The translations under genes and the position numbers were made by a program. A stretch of DNA of 64,000 nt, taken from NCBI GenBank assembly GCA_035495315.1, contig DATJGF010000241.1, positions 1 to 64,000 of the forward strand, given 5' to 3'. Source of the DNA: DATJGF01 sp035495315 (GTDB lineage: Bacteria; Verrucomicrobiota; Verrucomicrobiia; Limisphaerales; UBA8199). Within the stretch, counting starts at the first letter, position 1. Each line of letters starts with the position of its first letter. This document shows positions 1 to 9,700 of the stretch, piece after piece. The notes beneath the pieces are model-generated. The model worked only from the letters and a program-made list of their open reading frames with translations, did not search any database and was not told where the DNA came from.

Positions 1-1191
1 TCTTCCCCGATTGCAGCAACAAATCGGATCTGGTTGGCGGGCTATGAAGGGGATCGGTGTTCGATCATGTGCCTCGACCTGGGTACGGGACAACGATTGT
101 GGGAAAAATCGGTGCAGGCGGTAAGGACCGAACGTAAGTCCCCACCCAATGACGCCGCTTCCTCGACGCCTGTCACCGATGGCCTGAATGTCTACGTGTT
201 GTTCTCCGGCTTTGGATTGATCTGCTTCGGACCTGACGGCGAAAAACGCTGGCAAGTCCCGCTGGAATCCTTTTCCCAGCCGCACGGCATGTCCAGCTCA
301 CCAATTCTCGTTCGTGACAAAGTTATTGTTTTGGCGGATCAAGTCACCAACTCCTACATAACCGCTTTCGATACGCTTGATGGCAAACTTAAATGGAAAT
401 CTGTCAGGCCAAGTTTCGTCGGAGGGTATTCAACGCCGCTGGAGTGGCACGGCGAGATATTGGTGCCCGGGCCACTGGAACTGGTGACCTATGCAGCCGA
501 TACTGGAGCCCGCTTGTGGTCCTCCGGGAAAATGGGGGTCATGCCGATCGGCAGCCCGGCGTTCAATGACGATCGGCTATTTATCAATAACGGGGCAGTC
601 CCTCCATTTGAGGCGCTTGCCAAAGAGTTGAAGGGCGATCGGAACGGCGATGGCAAACTCAGCCCGGACGAGTTCCCTGATCCCTCTTTCAAGGAGGCCG
701 TGCTGACGATCGACCGCGTCTATGGTAATGGCGACGGCCTGGTTGACCGGAGTGAGTGGGATGGCGCCCTCAAACTAATGGAAAACCTAAACACTTTGGT
801 TGCCATCCAGTTGGCGGGTTCGCATCCCAAAGAATTGTGGCGGACCACAAAGAATCTTGCGGATGTCGCTTCGCCGCTGGTCTACCAAAATGTGTTATAT
901 CTTTTGAAGGATGGTGGCCTGCTCAGCGCGTTGGACCCAGACGATGGCACCGTGCTTTGGCGTGAGCGCGTGAGCGATGCCGGCGGAAGATATTTTGCCT
1001 CTCCTGTGGCGGGAGACGGGAAAGTATACGTCGTCAGCGAAACCGGGGAAGTCTCTGTTCTTAAGGCCGGGCGCACATTTGGTCGGTTGAGCTCAAGCAA
1101 GTTAGACGAAGCTTGTTACGCGACTCCCGCAATCGCTGGAAGATACCTGTTGTTTCGAACTCTCAACACGTTGAGGGCGTTTGGGAATTAG
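1..1191 (+). CDS. PQQ-type beta-propeller protein with EF-hands, 5' truncated
   Basis: The reading frame is open from the first base, so the true start lies outside the window; the TTG at 34 is probably internal. Repeated blades of the type 'ALDPDDGTVLWRE', 'CLDLGTGQRLWEK' and 'TAFDTLDGKLKWKS' mark a PQQ/BamB-like beta-propeller. In the middle is a calcium-binding EF-hand, 'DRNGDGKLSPDEF', followed by a second, weaker one ('YGNGDGLVDRSEW'). Such proteins are usually secreted or periplasmic. Whether this one binds PQQ or is only structural cannot be decided. It ends with TAG about 100 bp before the next gene on the same strand. Confidence 0.8.
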   Translation, partial: SSPIAATNRIWLAGYEGDRCSIMCLDLGTGQRLWEKSVQAVRTERKSPPNDAASSTPVTDGLNVYVLFSGFGLICFGPDGEKRWQVPLESFSQPHGMSSSPILVRDKVIVLADQVTNSYITAFDTLDGKLKWKSVRPSFVGGYSTPLEWHGEILVPGPLELVTYAADTGARLWSSGKMGVMPIGSPAFNDDRLFINNGAVPPFEALAKELKGDRNGDGKLSPDEFPDPSFKEAVLTIDRVYGNGDGLVDRSEWDGALKLMENLNTLVAIQLAGSHPKELWRTTKNLADVASPLVYQNVLYLLKDGGLLSALDPDDGTVLWRERVSDAGGRYFASPVAGDGKVYVVSETGEVSVLKAGRTFGRLSSSKLDEACYATPAIAGRYLLFRTLNTLRAFGN

Positions 1192-1290
1192 CTCATAGAA
1201 CGTCCCGGTTCCTTCTGTGCGTCGAGGACTGGCACCACATTTTATATTGGCAATGCCATGCCGAGAGCTCCAACCTGCTTCACGCGTGCT

Positions 1291-3930
1291 ATGCACCCCG
1301 TTTCGAAAACCGTCCTGATGGCTTTAGTCGGGCTGCCCGTCCTCGCCGCTGCCCAAACCTACACGACCCGTTTTGAAGGGACGGAAAACCCGCTTTCTGA
1401 AAACGGAACCTGGACCAACGCCGGTGTCGATTGGGCACAAATCCGCAAAGCCGACGGACTCGCCTGCGGCACTCAAACTGGCACTAACACCGGCAAATAT
1501 AAATATGACGATTCATTCGCTCATCTCTCAGGATTCCCGCCCGACCACGAAGCCTGGGGTGAAGTGCACATCGGCAATCCTGACTCACCTTGCGTTCAGG
1601 AACTCGAAGTCCTCCTGCGCTGGACCAGTTCCCCCCATCGCACGACCGGTTACGAATGTTTCGCCAGGTGCATCACCAACGCTGCTGCTTACGTGCAAAT
1701 CGTCAGATGGGATGGCCCGCTCGGTGAATTCACCTATCTGGCCGATATGCGTGGGACTAATTATGGCCTCAGAAACGGAGATATACTTAAAGCCTCAATC
1801 AAGGGCAATCTCGTCACCGTCTATATAAACGGAGTCGAAAAGGCCCGTGCCATCGATGACTCCTTCAAGACAGGCAATCCGGGCATCGGCGAGTTTTACG
1901 ATTGCACGGGCTCTAAACGCATCGTTTCCAACTCCGATTTCGGCTTCGCAAGTTTTACCGCCAGAGGGCTAGGCTGCGGTGCCAACACCGGTTCCGACCA
2001 GGCAAAGTCCGGCACGGATCAATCCACCTCCGCCGCCTTGGAATGCTATGCCGCCAGTGATCTGGACAGAGTCTTCGAAAACGGGTTCGTTCCGCCAAAC
2101 CACCGCCGACCGAGCCTCAATTTGTTTGCTTTGAAAAACGAAACCCTCTCCGGCCAATGCGTTTTGCTGGCAAATCAGGATTTGTCCAATCTTACTCTTT
2201 CAATCGATCCCCTGCGGCAAACCGACGGCACGCACGTCATTGCTGAAGAGAATGTTCGTTGGAATTTCGTCGGCAGTATTTTTATCGAGAAGAATTCACC
2301 GAATCGCCAAAAAGAGACTCTGCTGCGTCCGGCACCGGCATGGTTTCCCGACTATCTCAGCGGTGATCGCTTCTGTTCGTTGCGCAGAGGGGAGAGCAAA
2401 GGCGTTTATCTTACGCTGAAAATCCCGACCGAAACGCCGGAAGGCGACTACCGCGCCAACATCACCGCCACTGCGGGCACGAACAGCGCCTCATTGCCTT
2501 TGGTCCTGCACGTCTACCCGCTCACTCTGCCCGAAGAACGCCACCTCTTTGCCACCGAATGGTTCTCCACCGCTGAGTTCGCCAAGCAGCATCGGCTGGC
2601 AGCCGGCGATGATGAGCGCTTTTATCATCTGCTGAAGGTCTATGCCCGGAACATGGTTGACCACCGGCAAAATGTGTTTCGCATTGGCTTGGACGCAATC
2701 ACATCCCGCAGTGCACCGGACGGCAAACTGAATTTCGACTTCTCCCGGTTTGACCGGATGGCTGCGGTGTTCTGGGACACCGGTCGCATGGACTTGCTCG
2801 AGACCGGCTTTGTGGCCCAATTCGGCAAAGGCGGCTGGTCTGGCAGCGAAATCGTGTTCGACCAATTTCCGGTGCGAGACGCCGAAGGTCGCCGCCGCAC
2901 CCTTTCCGGCGAGGAGTTCCTGCCTGAGTTCCTGCCGGCTTTCGTCAGGCACTTGCGCGAGAAAGGCTGGCTCGATAAAACCGTCTTCCACATCGCCGAT
3001 GAACCTTCAGACCACAACATCATGGCTTGGCGCACCGCTTCCGATTTTGTCCATCGCCTCGCTCCGGAGCTTCGTCGCATCGATGCGATTGAGACCCCTC
3101 ACTGCCTGGGAGCGCTCGAAATCTGGGTCCCGAAACTAGACCATTTGGCGACCTGGCAAAATGCTTTCGAAGCCGTCCAACACCAGGGCCATGAGCTCTG
3201 GTTTTACACTGTCGGCATTTATCAGGGTGGTTCGTTGCTCAACAAAACCGTTGACGTTCCACTCATCGAGAGCCGACTCATGCACTGGCTCAACTACCGC
3301 TATAATCTTCGCGGGTACCTTCACTGGGGCTTTAACGCCTGGACCGACGATCCCATCAAGGCCCCTGGTGAACATCGCGGCGATGGTTGGCACGTCTATC
3401 CCGTAAAAGACGGCCTCCTCAATTCGCTGCGTTGGGAGCAGATGCGCAATGGCGTGCAGGACTACGAATGCCTTTGGCTGCTCGAAAACAAGATCGCCGA
3501 AATAAAAAGGAATCTGCACGCACGCGCCGCCGCATTCATTGACCCGAGGCAGCGTCCGGTCGAAATCGCTTCCCGAGTCCTTCCGGATTATTACAGCCAC
3601 ACTCAGGATCCTGAGGTGCTCTACCAGGCCCGCCGACAGGCCATCGAAGAAACCGTTGCTCTGGATCAATCTCCACGCGTGCTGCTCCAAACCACCCCGC
3701 CCGAATATAATGCCGTCGGCAAAGGCTGTGTGATCGATCTCCACGGCTGGGCGGAGCCTGGAACTACGCTGAGCGCTAACGGCGAGTCAGTCCCGGTGGC
3801 CGAGGACGGTTTGTTCCTCGCCCAAATCGCCGCCTCAGGTGACGGAGACATTATCCTCGAGGCACGACACAACTCCAGGACGAGAAGGCTTCAACGCCAC
3901 TTCTCGTTTGTGAGTGCGAAAAGACAATAA
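1291..3930 (+). CDS. Secreted GH123-like (DUF4091) glycosidase
   Basis: I prefer the ATG at 1291 over the upstream ATG at 1258 because it begins a clean signal peptide ('MHPVSKTVLMALVGLPVLAA', then cleavage near AQT). Roughly residues 20-240 look like a lectin-type beta-sandwich. A sandwich domain follows, then a TIM-barrel resembling DUF4091/GH123, whose known members are N-acetyl-galactosaminidases using substrate-assisted catalysis. The adjacent Asp-Glu of 'HIADEP' (D570/E571 from the 1291 start) matches the catalytic pair of that family. 'YLHWGFNAW' and 'NSLRWEQMRNGVQDYECLWLLE' near the C-terminus are typical of DUF4091. The substrate is unknown. It runs convergently into the next gene with only 30 bp between them. 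Confidence 0.8.
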   Translation: MHPVSKTVLMALVGLPVLAAAQTYTTRFEGTENPLSENGTWTNAGVDWAQIRKADGLACGTQTGTNTGKYKYDDSFAHLSGFPPDHEAWGEVHIGNPDSPCVQELEVLLRWTSSPHRTTGYECFARCITNAAAYVQIVRWDGPLGEFTYLADMRGTNYGLRNGDILKASIKGNLVTVYINGVEKARAIDDSFKTGNPGIGEFYDCTGSKRIVSNSDFGFASFTARGLGCGANTGSDQAKSGTDQSTSAALECYAASDLDRVFENGFVPPNHRRPSLNLFALKNETLSGQCVLLANQDLSNLTLSIDPLRQTDGTHVIAEENVRWNFVGSIFIEKNSPNRQKETLLRPAPAWFPDYLSGDRFCSLRRGESKGVYLTLKIPTETPEGDYRANITATAGTNSASLPLVLHVYPLTLPEERHLFATEWFSTAEFAKQHRLAAGDDERFYHLLKVYARNMVDHRQNVFRIGLDAITSRSAPDGKLNFDFSRFDRMAAVFWDTGRMDLLETGFVAQFGKGGWSGSEIVFDQFPVRDAEGRRRTLSGEEFLPEFLPAFVRHLREKGWLDKTVFHIADEPSDHNIMAWRTASDFVHRLAPELRRIDAIETPHCLGALEIWVPKLDHLATWQNAFEAVQHQGHELWFYTVGIYQGGSLLNKTVDVPLIESRLMHWLNYRYNLRGYLHWGFNAWTDDPIKAPGEHRGDGWHVYPVKDGLLNSLRWEQMRNGVQDYECLWLLENKIAEIKRNLHARAAAFIDPRQRPVEIASRVLPDYYSHTQDPEVLYQARRQAIEETVALDQSPRVLLQTTPPEYNAVGKGCVIDLHGWAEPGTTLSANGESVPVAEDGLFLAQIAASGDGDIILEARHNSRTRRLQRHFSFVSAKRQ

Positions 3931-3960
3931 TAGCGCCGACCACCTCGGGACACAGTTAGA

Positions 3961-5169
3961 TTACCTCGGCAGATTCAAAATTTTCCGCGCCTCGGCCTCG
4001 GGAGTGGACTCGGTCCGGTTGAAGAGATTGTACTTCGTCACAAACTGCATCTGCCCCCCGACGGGCAGCTTCGAAAGTGGTCCCAACGATTCGAACTCTA
4101 CATACATCGCGTTAGTGCCCGGGTTGGTATAAATCTCTGTGTTGCAGCCGCCGTCCGGATATGACGACAAAGGCAAACCAGCGACCCGCGGCGCGTCAAC
4201 TCGTATTGAAAGATTGGTTCCCACCCAGGCGAGGGCGTTGGCGTCAAAGCCGAGTTTGTGTGCATTGACCGGATCGCGCGCGAACGAGATCAGGCCGTTA
4301 GTATTCTGGAATTGTGTCGGCAGCCCGGTCCCGAGTTGATGATAGCCGGTGGGAAAAACAGAGGGCGCCGGCACCGGCGCATAACAGCGCACCGGATCCT
4401 GGAACTGCGTGATGACCCAGATACCAACCGGATTATTCGTGCGAGTCGTCGCCGCCGTCCGGTGGAATGTGGTCGTGATCCGCATCACCGGCTCGTCAAA
4501 ACCCAGCTCAACAACTCGGGTCGTCTGAATTTTATAAGTCCCATCCACTGGCGTCGTCAAGGTCGCAATGCCGTTGGTAATCCCGACCTGTTCAACTGAG
4601 CCATCAAAACCAACCGGCGGCGGCCATCCCCAATCAGACTGCGGCGAAGGCCACGCCTTGTCCCCACCGAACGCCCCTTCGGTATTCCAGATCGTTGAGC
4701 TGGTGGTGCGGCCATACAAGCTGCGGTTCTCCCAAAATGGTCCGTTCGTGTTTCCCGCAAACCTGAATTGCAGCACACGCCCCGCATTGGGAATGACTAA
4801 CGCTTCAACCAGGCCATTATTTAACAGTACCGCGTTGGTCCACCCATTATAATTCGTTACCACCGCGAGATTGGGCGGGTTAACTTTTGCCCTGTAAAAC
4901 TTCGACACCGGCCCGGCAGCAATCGCATCGGTCCAGCTCAGCGCATTGGCATCGGCAAAAAGGCTGCTCACCGAAACCCAATTGGACAGGTCAGTCGAGC
5001 TTTGCAACGTGTAAAACCAACCCGGCTGAGTGCCGGCGAAAAACGACAAATTGGTCCCGCCAATTGGAGCATGCACCTCTAATGTCGGTGCCGGAGCTTG
5101 GGCTTTGAGGGTGCCGCTGGGGTATGCGCTCAACACGCACAAGAAAAGCCAGAAAGGTCTGCCGTTCAT
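3961..5169 (-). CDS. Secreted DUF4380-like protein with N-terminal QSSTDL module
   Basis: The N-terminus is a signal peptide (Met, hydrophobic core, 'GTLKAQAPAP'). Residues about 30-100 form a small module, 'FYTLQSSTDLSNWVSV ... SKFYRAKV', that recurs in secreted proteins of this window. The rest, from 'NGLVEALVIPNAGRVLQFRF', resembles DUF4380, a galactose-mutarotase-like fold, so sugar or polysaccharide binding is likely, but no catalytic assignment is possible. It lies 102 bp downstream of the small membrane protein on the same strand and could share its transcript. It converges on the GH123-like gene. Confidence 0.65.
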   Translation of the reverse strand: MNGRPFWLFLCVLSAYPSGTLKAQAPAPTLEVHAPIGGTNLSFFAGTQPGWFYTLQSSTDLSNWVSVSSLFADANALSWTDAIAAGPVSKFYRAKVNPPNLAVVTNYNGWTNAVLLNNGLVEALVIPNAGRVLQFRFAGNTNGPFWENRSLYGRTTSSTIWNTEGAFGGDKAWPSPQSDWGWPPPVGFDGSVEQVGITNGIATLTTPVDGTYKIQTTRVVELGFDEPVMRITTTFHRTAATTRTNNPVGIWVITQFQDPVRCYAPVPAPSVFPTGYHQLGTGLPTQFQNTNGLISFARDPVNAHKLGFDANALAWVGTNLSIRVDAPRVAGLPLSSYPDGGCNTEIYTNPGTNAMYVEFESLGPLSKLPVGGQMQFVTKYNLFNRTESTPEAEARKILNLPR

Positions 5170-5271
5170 TGTAAAACCGTACGTCGACGGTAGATCGGGT
5201 CAATGGGGCAATTACGGGGCGGACCTTGGGGCGTGTTGCCTAAAGTTTTTCGGAAGGCCGAATGCCTGGTT

Positions 5272-5604
5272 TTAGCTCGGGGCGACGACTGCCCGGTTGG
5301 TGTTGGCTGGTGCGGGTGCTGAGCCGAGGTTAGTCGCGTATGGAGGAGCGGGTTCAAAGCACCATCGCGCTGCCGCCACCAGAGTGCGCGCGTCGGCGCG
5401 CCATTGTTCCGTCCGAAAATACCAATTGCCACCTCGGGCTCGAAACTCGTTGGGTTGCGTAGCGGTCGAAATCGACTGGAAACTTTTGTGATACTGCAAC
5501 GCGAGCTCGAACATACCCAACACCACAATGGACCCCCAAAGAGCAACGACTGCGATTCTGAACCGCAAACGTCGAGTGCCGGCGGAGGTGCGGCGGTGGC
5601 TCAT
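5272..5604 (-). CDS. Small single-pass membrane protein, unknown function
   Basis: This 110-residue ORF starts at ATG with a basic stretch (MSHRRTSAGTRRLRFR) followed by one hydrophobic helix (IAVVALWGSIVVLGMFELAL), so it should be inner-membrane with the N-terminus inside and the rest outside. The C-terminal half is hydrophilic, with an Ala/Pro-rich tail. I do not recognise a family. Coding status is supported by the sensible membrane topology and by its position upstream of, and co-oriented with, the DUF4380-like gene, but a spurious ORF is not excluded. Confidence 0.45.
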   Translation of the reverse strand: MSHRRTSAGTRRLRFRIAVVALWGSIVVLGMFELALQYHKSFQSISTATQPNEFRARGGNWYFRTEQWRADARTLVAAARWCFEPAPPYATNLGSAPAPANTNRAVVAPS

Positions 5605-6004
5605 TGCCGACAGCTTACACCATTTCAGAAAAATGTCGCGCGATTTTTCTAGGTGTGCCTGGCTTGCTCCAAAGAGTAATTTATTTCAGCCATCGATATC
5701 GCCTGCCGTCTTCCATGTTTTCAATAATGCACCGGTTGGAGCGAGCCGGCGCTTTGAATTCCTTCGCCAAAAAAAAGAGCGCCATGAAAGAGATGACGCT
5801 CCGAGCGATACGCTCAATACCTCCGGCAGAAGGATTTAAATCTATTCGCGGCGATCGGTGCCTCTATGGGGTGAAACCTCCAGTCACTTATCGGCTACAT
5901 ACCTGGTTCAAGCGCCGCCACTAAGACGGGGTAACTTGTTCGTTCTACCCTCGCAGCTCTCCAGCTTGGCGCCGCCGATTGCTAAAGCTATAATCCGCCG
6001 CGCC
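5605..6004. other. Divergent intergenic region, 400 bp
   Basis: This stretch separates a leftward gene from a rightward one, so it should hold two promoters. I see A/T-rich patches and a short GAGCG/CGCTC inverted repeat near 5780-5810. There is no convincing gene. The small ORFs here have no start context or family resemblance. Confidence 0.4.
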
Positions 6005-6570
6005 ATGAAAGAATCTCTCGGAGCCAAAACCCTTATTTATCCTGCTCCGGTCCTCGTTGTCGGCACTTATGACCGGACGGGCAAACCCAATGTAATGACC
6101 GCGTCGTGGGGTGGCATCTGTTGTTCTCAACCACCGTGCGTCGCGGTTTCGCTGCGTCAGGCAACCTACACCTACGGGAATATTCTGGAGCGCAAAGCCT
6201 TCACCATCTCTATTCCCTCGGAACAGCACGTCAAAGAGGTCGACTACTTCGGTTTGTTCTCGGGTAGGGACGTCGATAAGTTTGCCGCGTCAAAATTTAC
6301 AGCTGTCAGGAGCACTCTGGTGGACGCACCCTACGTGCAGGAGTTTGCGCTGGTGGTGGAATGCAAGCTCGCCCAAGTCATCGCGCTCGGTTTGCACACG
6401 CAATTCGTCGGGGAAGTCGTGGATGTAAGGCGGAGCAGGCAGTCATTGAGAAGAGCGGTTTGGTGGATATTGCGAAAGTGAAGCCCCTCGTCTTTACACC
6501 GGACACACTGGCCTATTATGGGGTTGGCAGCCTGGTCGCCCAGGCGTTTGCAGCGGGCAGAGGCGTCTAG
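6005..6570 (+). pseudogene. Flavin reductase family (FMN-binding) protein, frameshifted near the C-terminus
   Basis: From ATG 6005 the protein begins 'MKESLGAKTLIYPAPVLVVG' and continues 'NVMTASWGGICCSQPPCVAV', typical of FMN-binding flavin reductase-like split barrels. This frame runs to about 6426 ('GEVVDV') and then loses similarity. The +2 frame continues sensibly from 'KAEQAVIEKSGLVD' to 'AYYGVGSLVAQAFAAGRGV', stopping at 6570. One missing base between about 6424 and 6430 explains this; restored, the protein would be 188 residues, normal for the family. It is either a recent pseudogene or an assembly error. The sequence on both sides of the shift looks conserved, which suggests the event is very recent or artefactual. 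Confidence 0.8.
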
Positions 6571-6743
6571 ACCATCTCACAAATGGTGGGGGCGCGACCG
6601 CCGGGCACGCCGCTTGATAATTCCGGCGCGAAAACGGACGGCGCGGCGCGCGGCGTCTCTATCCTTCTAGGATTTATGCGATGAGTGCTGGCAACTCGTC
6701 ACAATAAAGTTGGAAAAAAAGTGTTTTTTGGTACGATCCGCTC

Positions 6744-9700
6744 ATGCTCCACACTCGAGGCCTTTTGCTCCCATCGGTCTTCACCTGGTTAGTCGCAACC
6801 ACCACCGTCTTAGCAGCGGAAGACCTACCCCCCATCGATGGTTACTATCGTCACCCCGCGATCCACGGCGAAACCATCGTCTTCACCGCTGAAGGCGATT
6901 TATGGCGCGTCGGCCTGAAAGGCGGAACCGCCGAGCGTTTGACCAGTCATCTCGGCGAGGAATCCAGCGCCGCGTTTTCGCCCGACGGCAAATGGCTCGC
7001 GTATTCCGCTCAATACGAAGGGCCCACCGAGGTTTACCTCATGCCGTCGAGCTGCGGGTTGCCCAAACGTCTCACCTTCGAGGGCGCCTATGTTCGAGTC
7101 GTCGGTTGGACGCCTGACGGAAAAATCCTTTTTACCACGGTGCAACATTCGACTTTGCCCGATTGGCAACTCGCCACCCTCGATCCCAATACCTCCGCGA
7201 TCACGTTGCTCCCCTTGAGTCAGGCCAACGAAGGCGTCTTCGAGCCTACCGGCAAGACCCTCTACTTCACCCGCCTTGCCTTCCAGGGCAGCAGCACCAA
7301 GCGCTATAAAGGCGGCACCGCCCAACACCTCTGGAAATTTACCTTGGACGCTCCGGAAGCGGTCCCCTTAACGGCCGACTTCACCGGCACCAGCAAGTGC
7401 CCGATGTGGTGGCAGGATCGGGTTTATTTCCTGACCGATCGCGACGGCACGATGAATATCTGGTCCATGAACCGCGACGGTCTGGAACTGCGGCAACACA
7501 CACATCATCGCGGCTGGGATGTTAAAGGCGCCTCACTTTCCGAAGGACGCATCGCTTACCAGGCCGGCGCCGACCTTCGCGTCTACGAAATTGCCTCCAA
7601 TAAAGACTCCCAGGTCCCTATCCGCCTGGCTTCCGACTTCGACCAGGAGCGCGAGCGATGGGTCAAAAAGCCAATCGAGTACCTCACCGGCACCGCCCTC
7701 TCGCGCGACGGCGATCGCGTCGCGTTGACCGCCCGTGGTCAGGTGTTCGTCGCGCCCGCCGGCCAGGGGCGGTTTGTCCAGGCGACGCGTGACCCCAACA
7801 CGCGGTTCCGCGAAGCCCGTTTTCTGCCCGATGGCAAATCGCTGATCGCGTTGTCCGATCGCTCCGGTGAGTTGGAATTCGAGAAGATCCCTGCCAACGG
7901 CGTCGGCCAGCCCGAACAGCTCACCAAAGATGGCAAAGTCTTCCGCATGGATCCGCTGCCGTCACCCGACGGCAAATGGGTGGTGTATCAGGATAAAAAT
8001 CTCGAGCTCTGGTTGTTGAACCTCGACGACAAAACCAACCGACGCATCGCACAATCGAAAGTCGGCCAATTCGGCGATTTCCGCTGGTCGCCGGACAGTC
8101 AGTACCTCGCCTACGTCGCCGCCGCCGCCAATCTCTATGCGCAGATCCAAATCTACCATGTGAAGGACAGCACAACGACGAGTCTGACGAGCGACCGCGT
8201 CAACAGCTTCTCTCCCTTCTGGAGTCCAGACGGCAAATGGATTTATTTGCTCTCCGAGCGCCATATCGAATCGGTCGTGCGCAGTCCCTGGGGACCTCGC
8301 GCTCCAGAGCCATTTTATAATGAGTCCGTTAAGCTCTATATGGTCTCGTTGCTGAAAGACGGACGCTCGCCTTTCGAACCCAAAGACGAACTCCATCCAG
8401 GCGACAAGGACAAAGACAAAGATAAGGACAAAGACAAAGATAAAGATAAGGAGAAGGAGAAAGGCAAAGAAGAGAAGGCTGAGCAAAAAAGCGAGGAGTC
8501 ATCCCAAGTCGCGAAATCAGGAGGAGAAAAAACCAAGCTGGCTGCCACAGCGGGCGAGACCAATAAAACCGTCGAGGTCAAAATCGACTGGGACGGCATA
8601 GAGGGCCGCATCTTCGAAGTGCCGGTGGCGCCCGGCAATTACAAGCAGTTGACCGTGAACGAAAAGTACGTCTACTGCCTGGAACAGGGAATCGACGAGG
8701 ATGCCAAACCAAAACTCAGGGCGCTGGAAATCACTAATGAGGATCCGAAGCTCAAAACCGTGCTTGAGGAAATCAAAGATTACCAATTGTCCGATGACGG
8801 CAAAAAGCTGCTGATCGCTAAAGGCGACGACCTTTACATCGTCGCTGCCACCGCAGAAATCAAATTGGAAAAGAGTGTCGATCTGAAGAATTGGACTTTC
8901 CCGGTTAACCCGCGGCACGAGTGGCAGCAGATGTTCGTCGAAGCCTGGCGCTTGATGCGCGACTACTTCTACGACCGCAACATGCACGGTGTCGATTGGC
9001 CGGCGATGCGAGACAAGTACCTGCCGCTGGCGACGCGCGTCACCGACCGCGCTGAACTGAGCGATCTCATCGCCGACATGGTGGGTGAACTCTCGGCTCT
9101 GCATATCTTTGTCGTCGGCGGTGATTTTCGCGAAGGCAGTGACCAGATCAAATCGGCCGGACTTGGCGCGCGGTTGGTTCGCGATGAGGCCCAGCGTGGC
9201 TACCGCGTCGATCATATCTATAAATCCGAGCTGGATTATCCTGAGCGCTGGTCGCCGCTCGCGCGCCCGACCGTAAATATCGACGAGGGTTCCGTCCTGC
9301 TGGCTATTAACGGCGTCTCCACGTTGTCGGTCACCGATCCCTCCTCCCTGCTCCGCAACCAGGCCGGGCGCCAGGTCTTGCTCAGCGTCAAAACCCCACA
9401 AACTAATGCACCCAAAGACATCATCGCCGTCCCGGTCGCCCTCGAAAAAGAGTTCGACCTCCGTTATGACGACTGGGAATACACCCGCCGCCAAAAGGTC
9501 GAAGAATGGGGCAAAGGCCAAATCGGCTACGTGCACCTCCGCGCGATGGGCGCTAACGACATCGCCGCCTGGGCACGAAACTATTATCCAATTTTTAATC
9601 GGCAGGGACTCATCGTCGACGTCCGCCACAACCATGGTGGCAATATCGACAGCTGGATCCTCGGCAAGCTGTTGCGCAAGGCCTGGTTTTACTGGCAACC

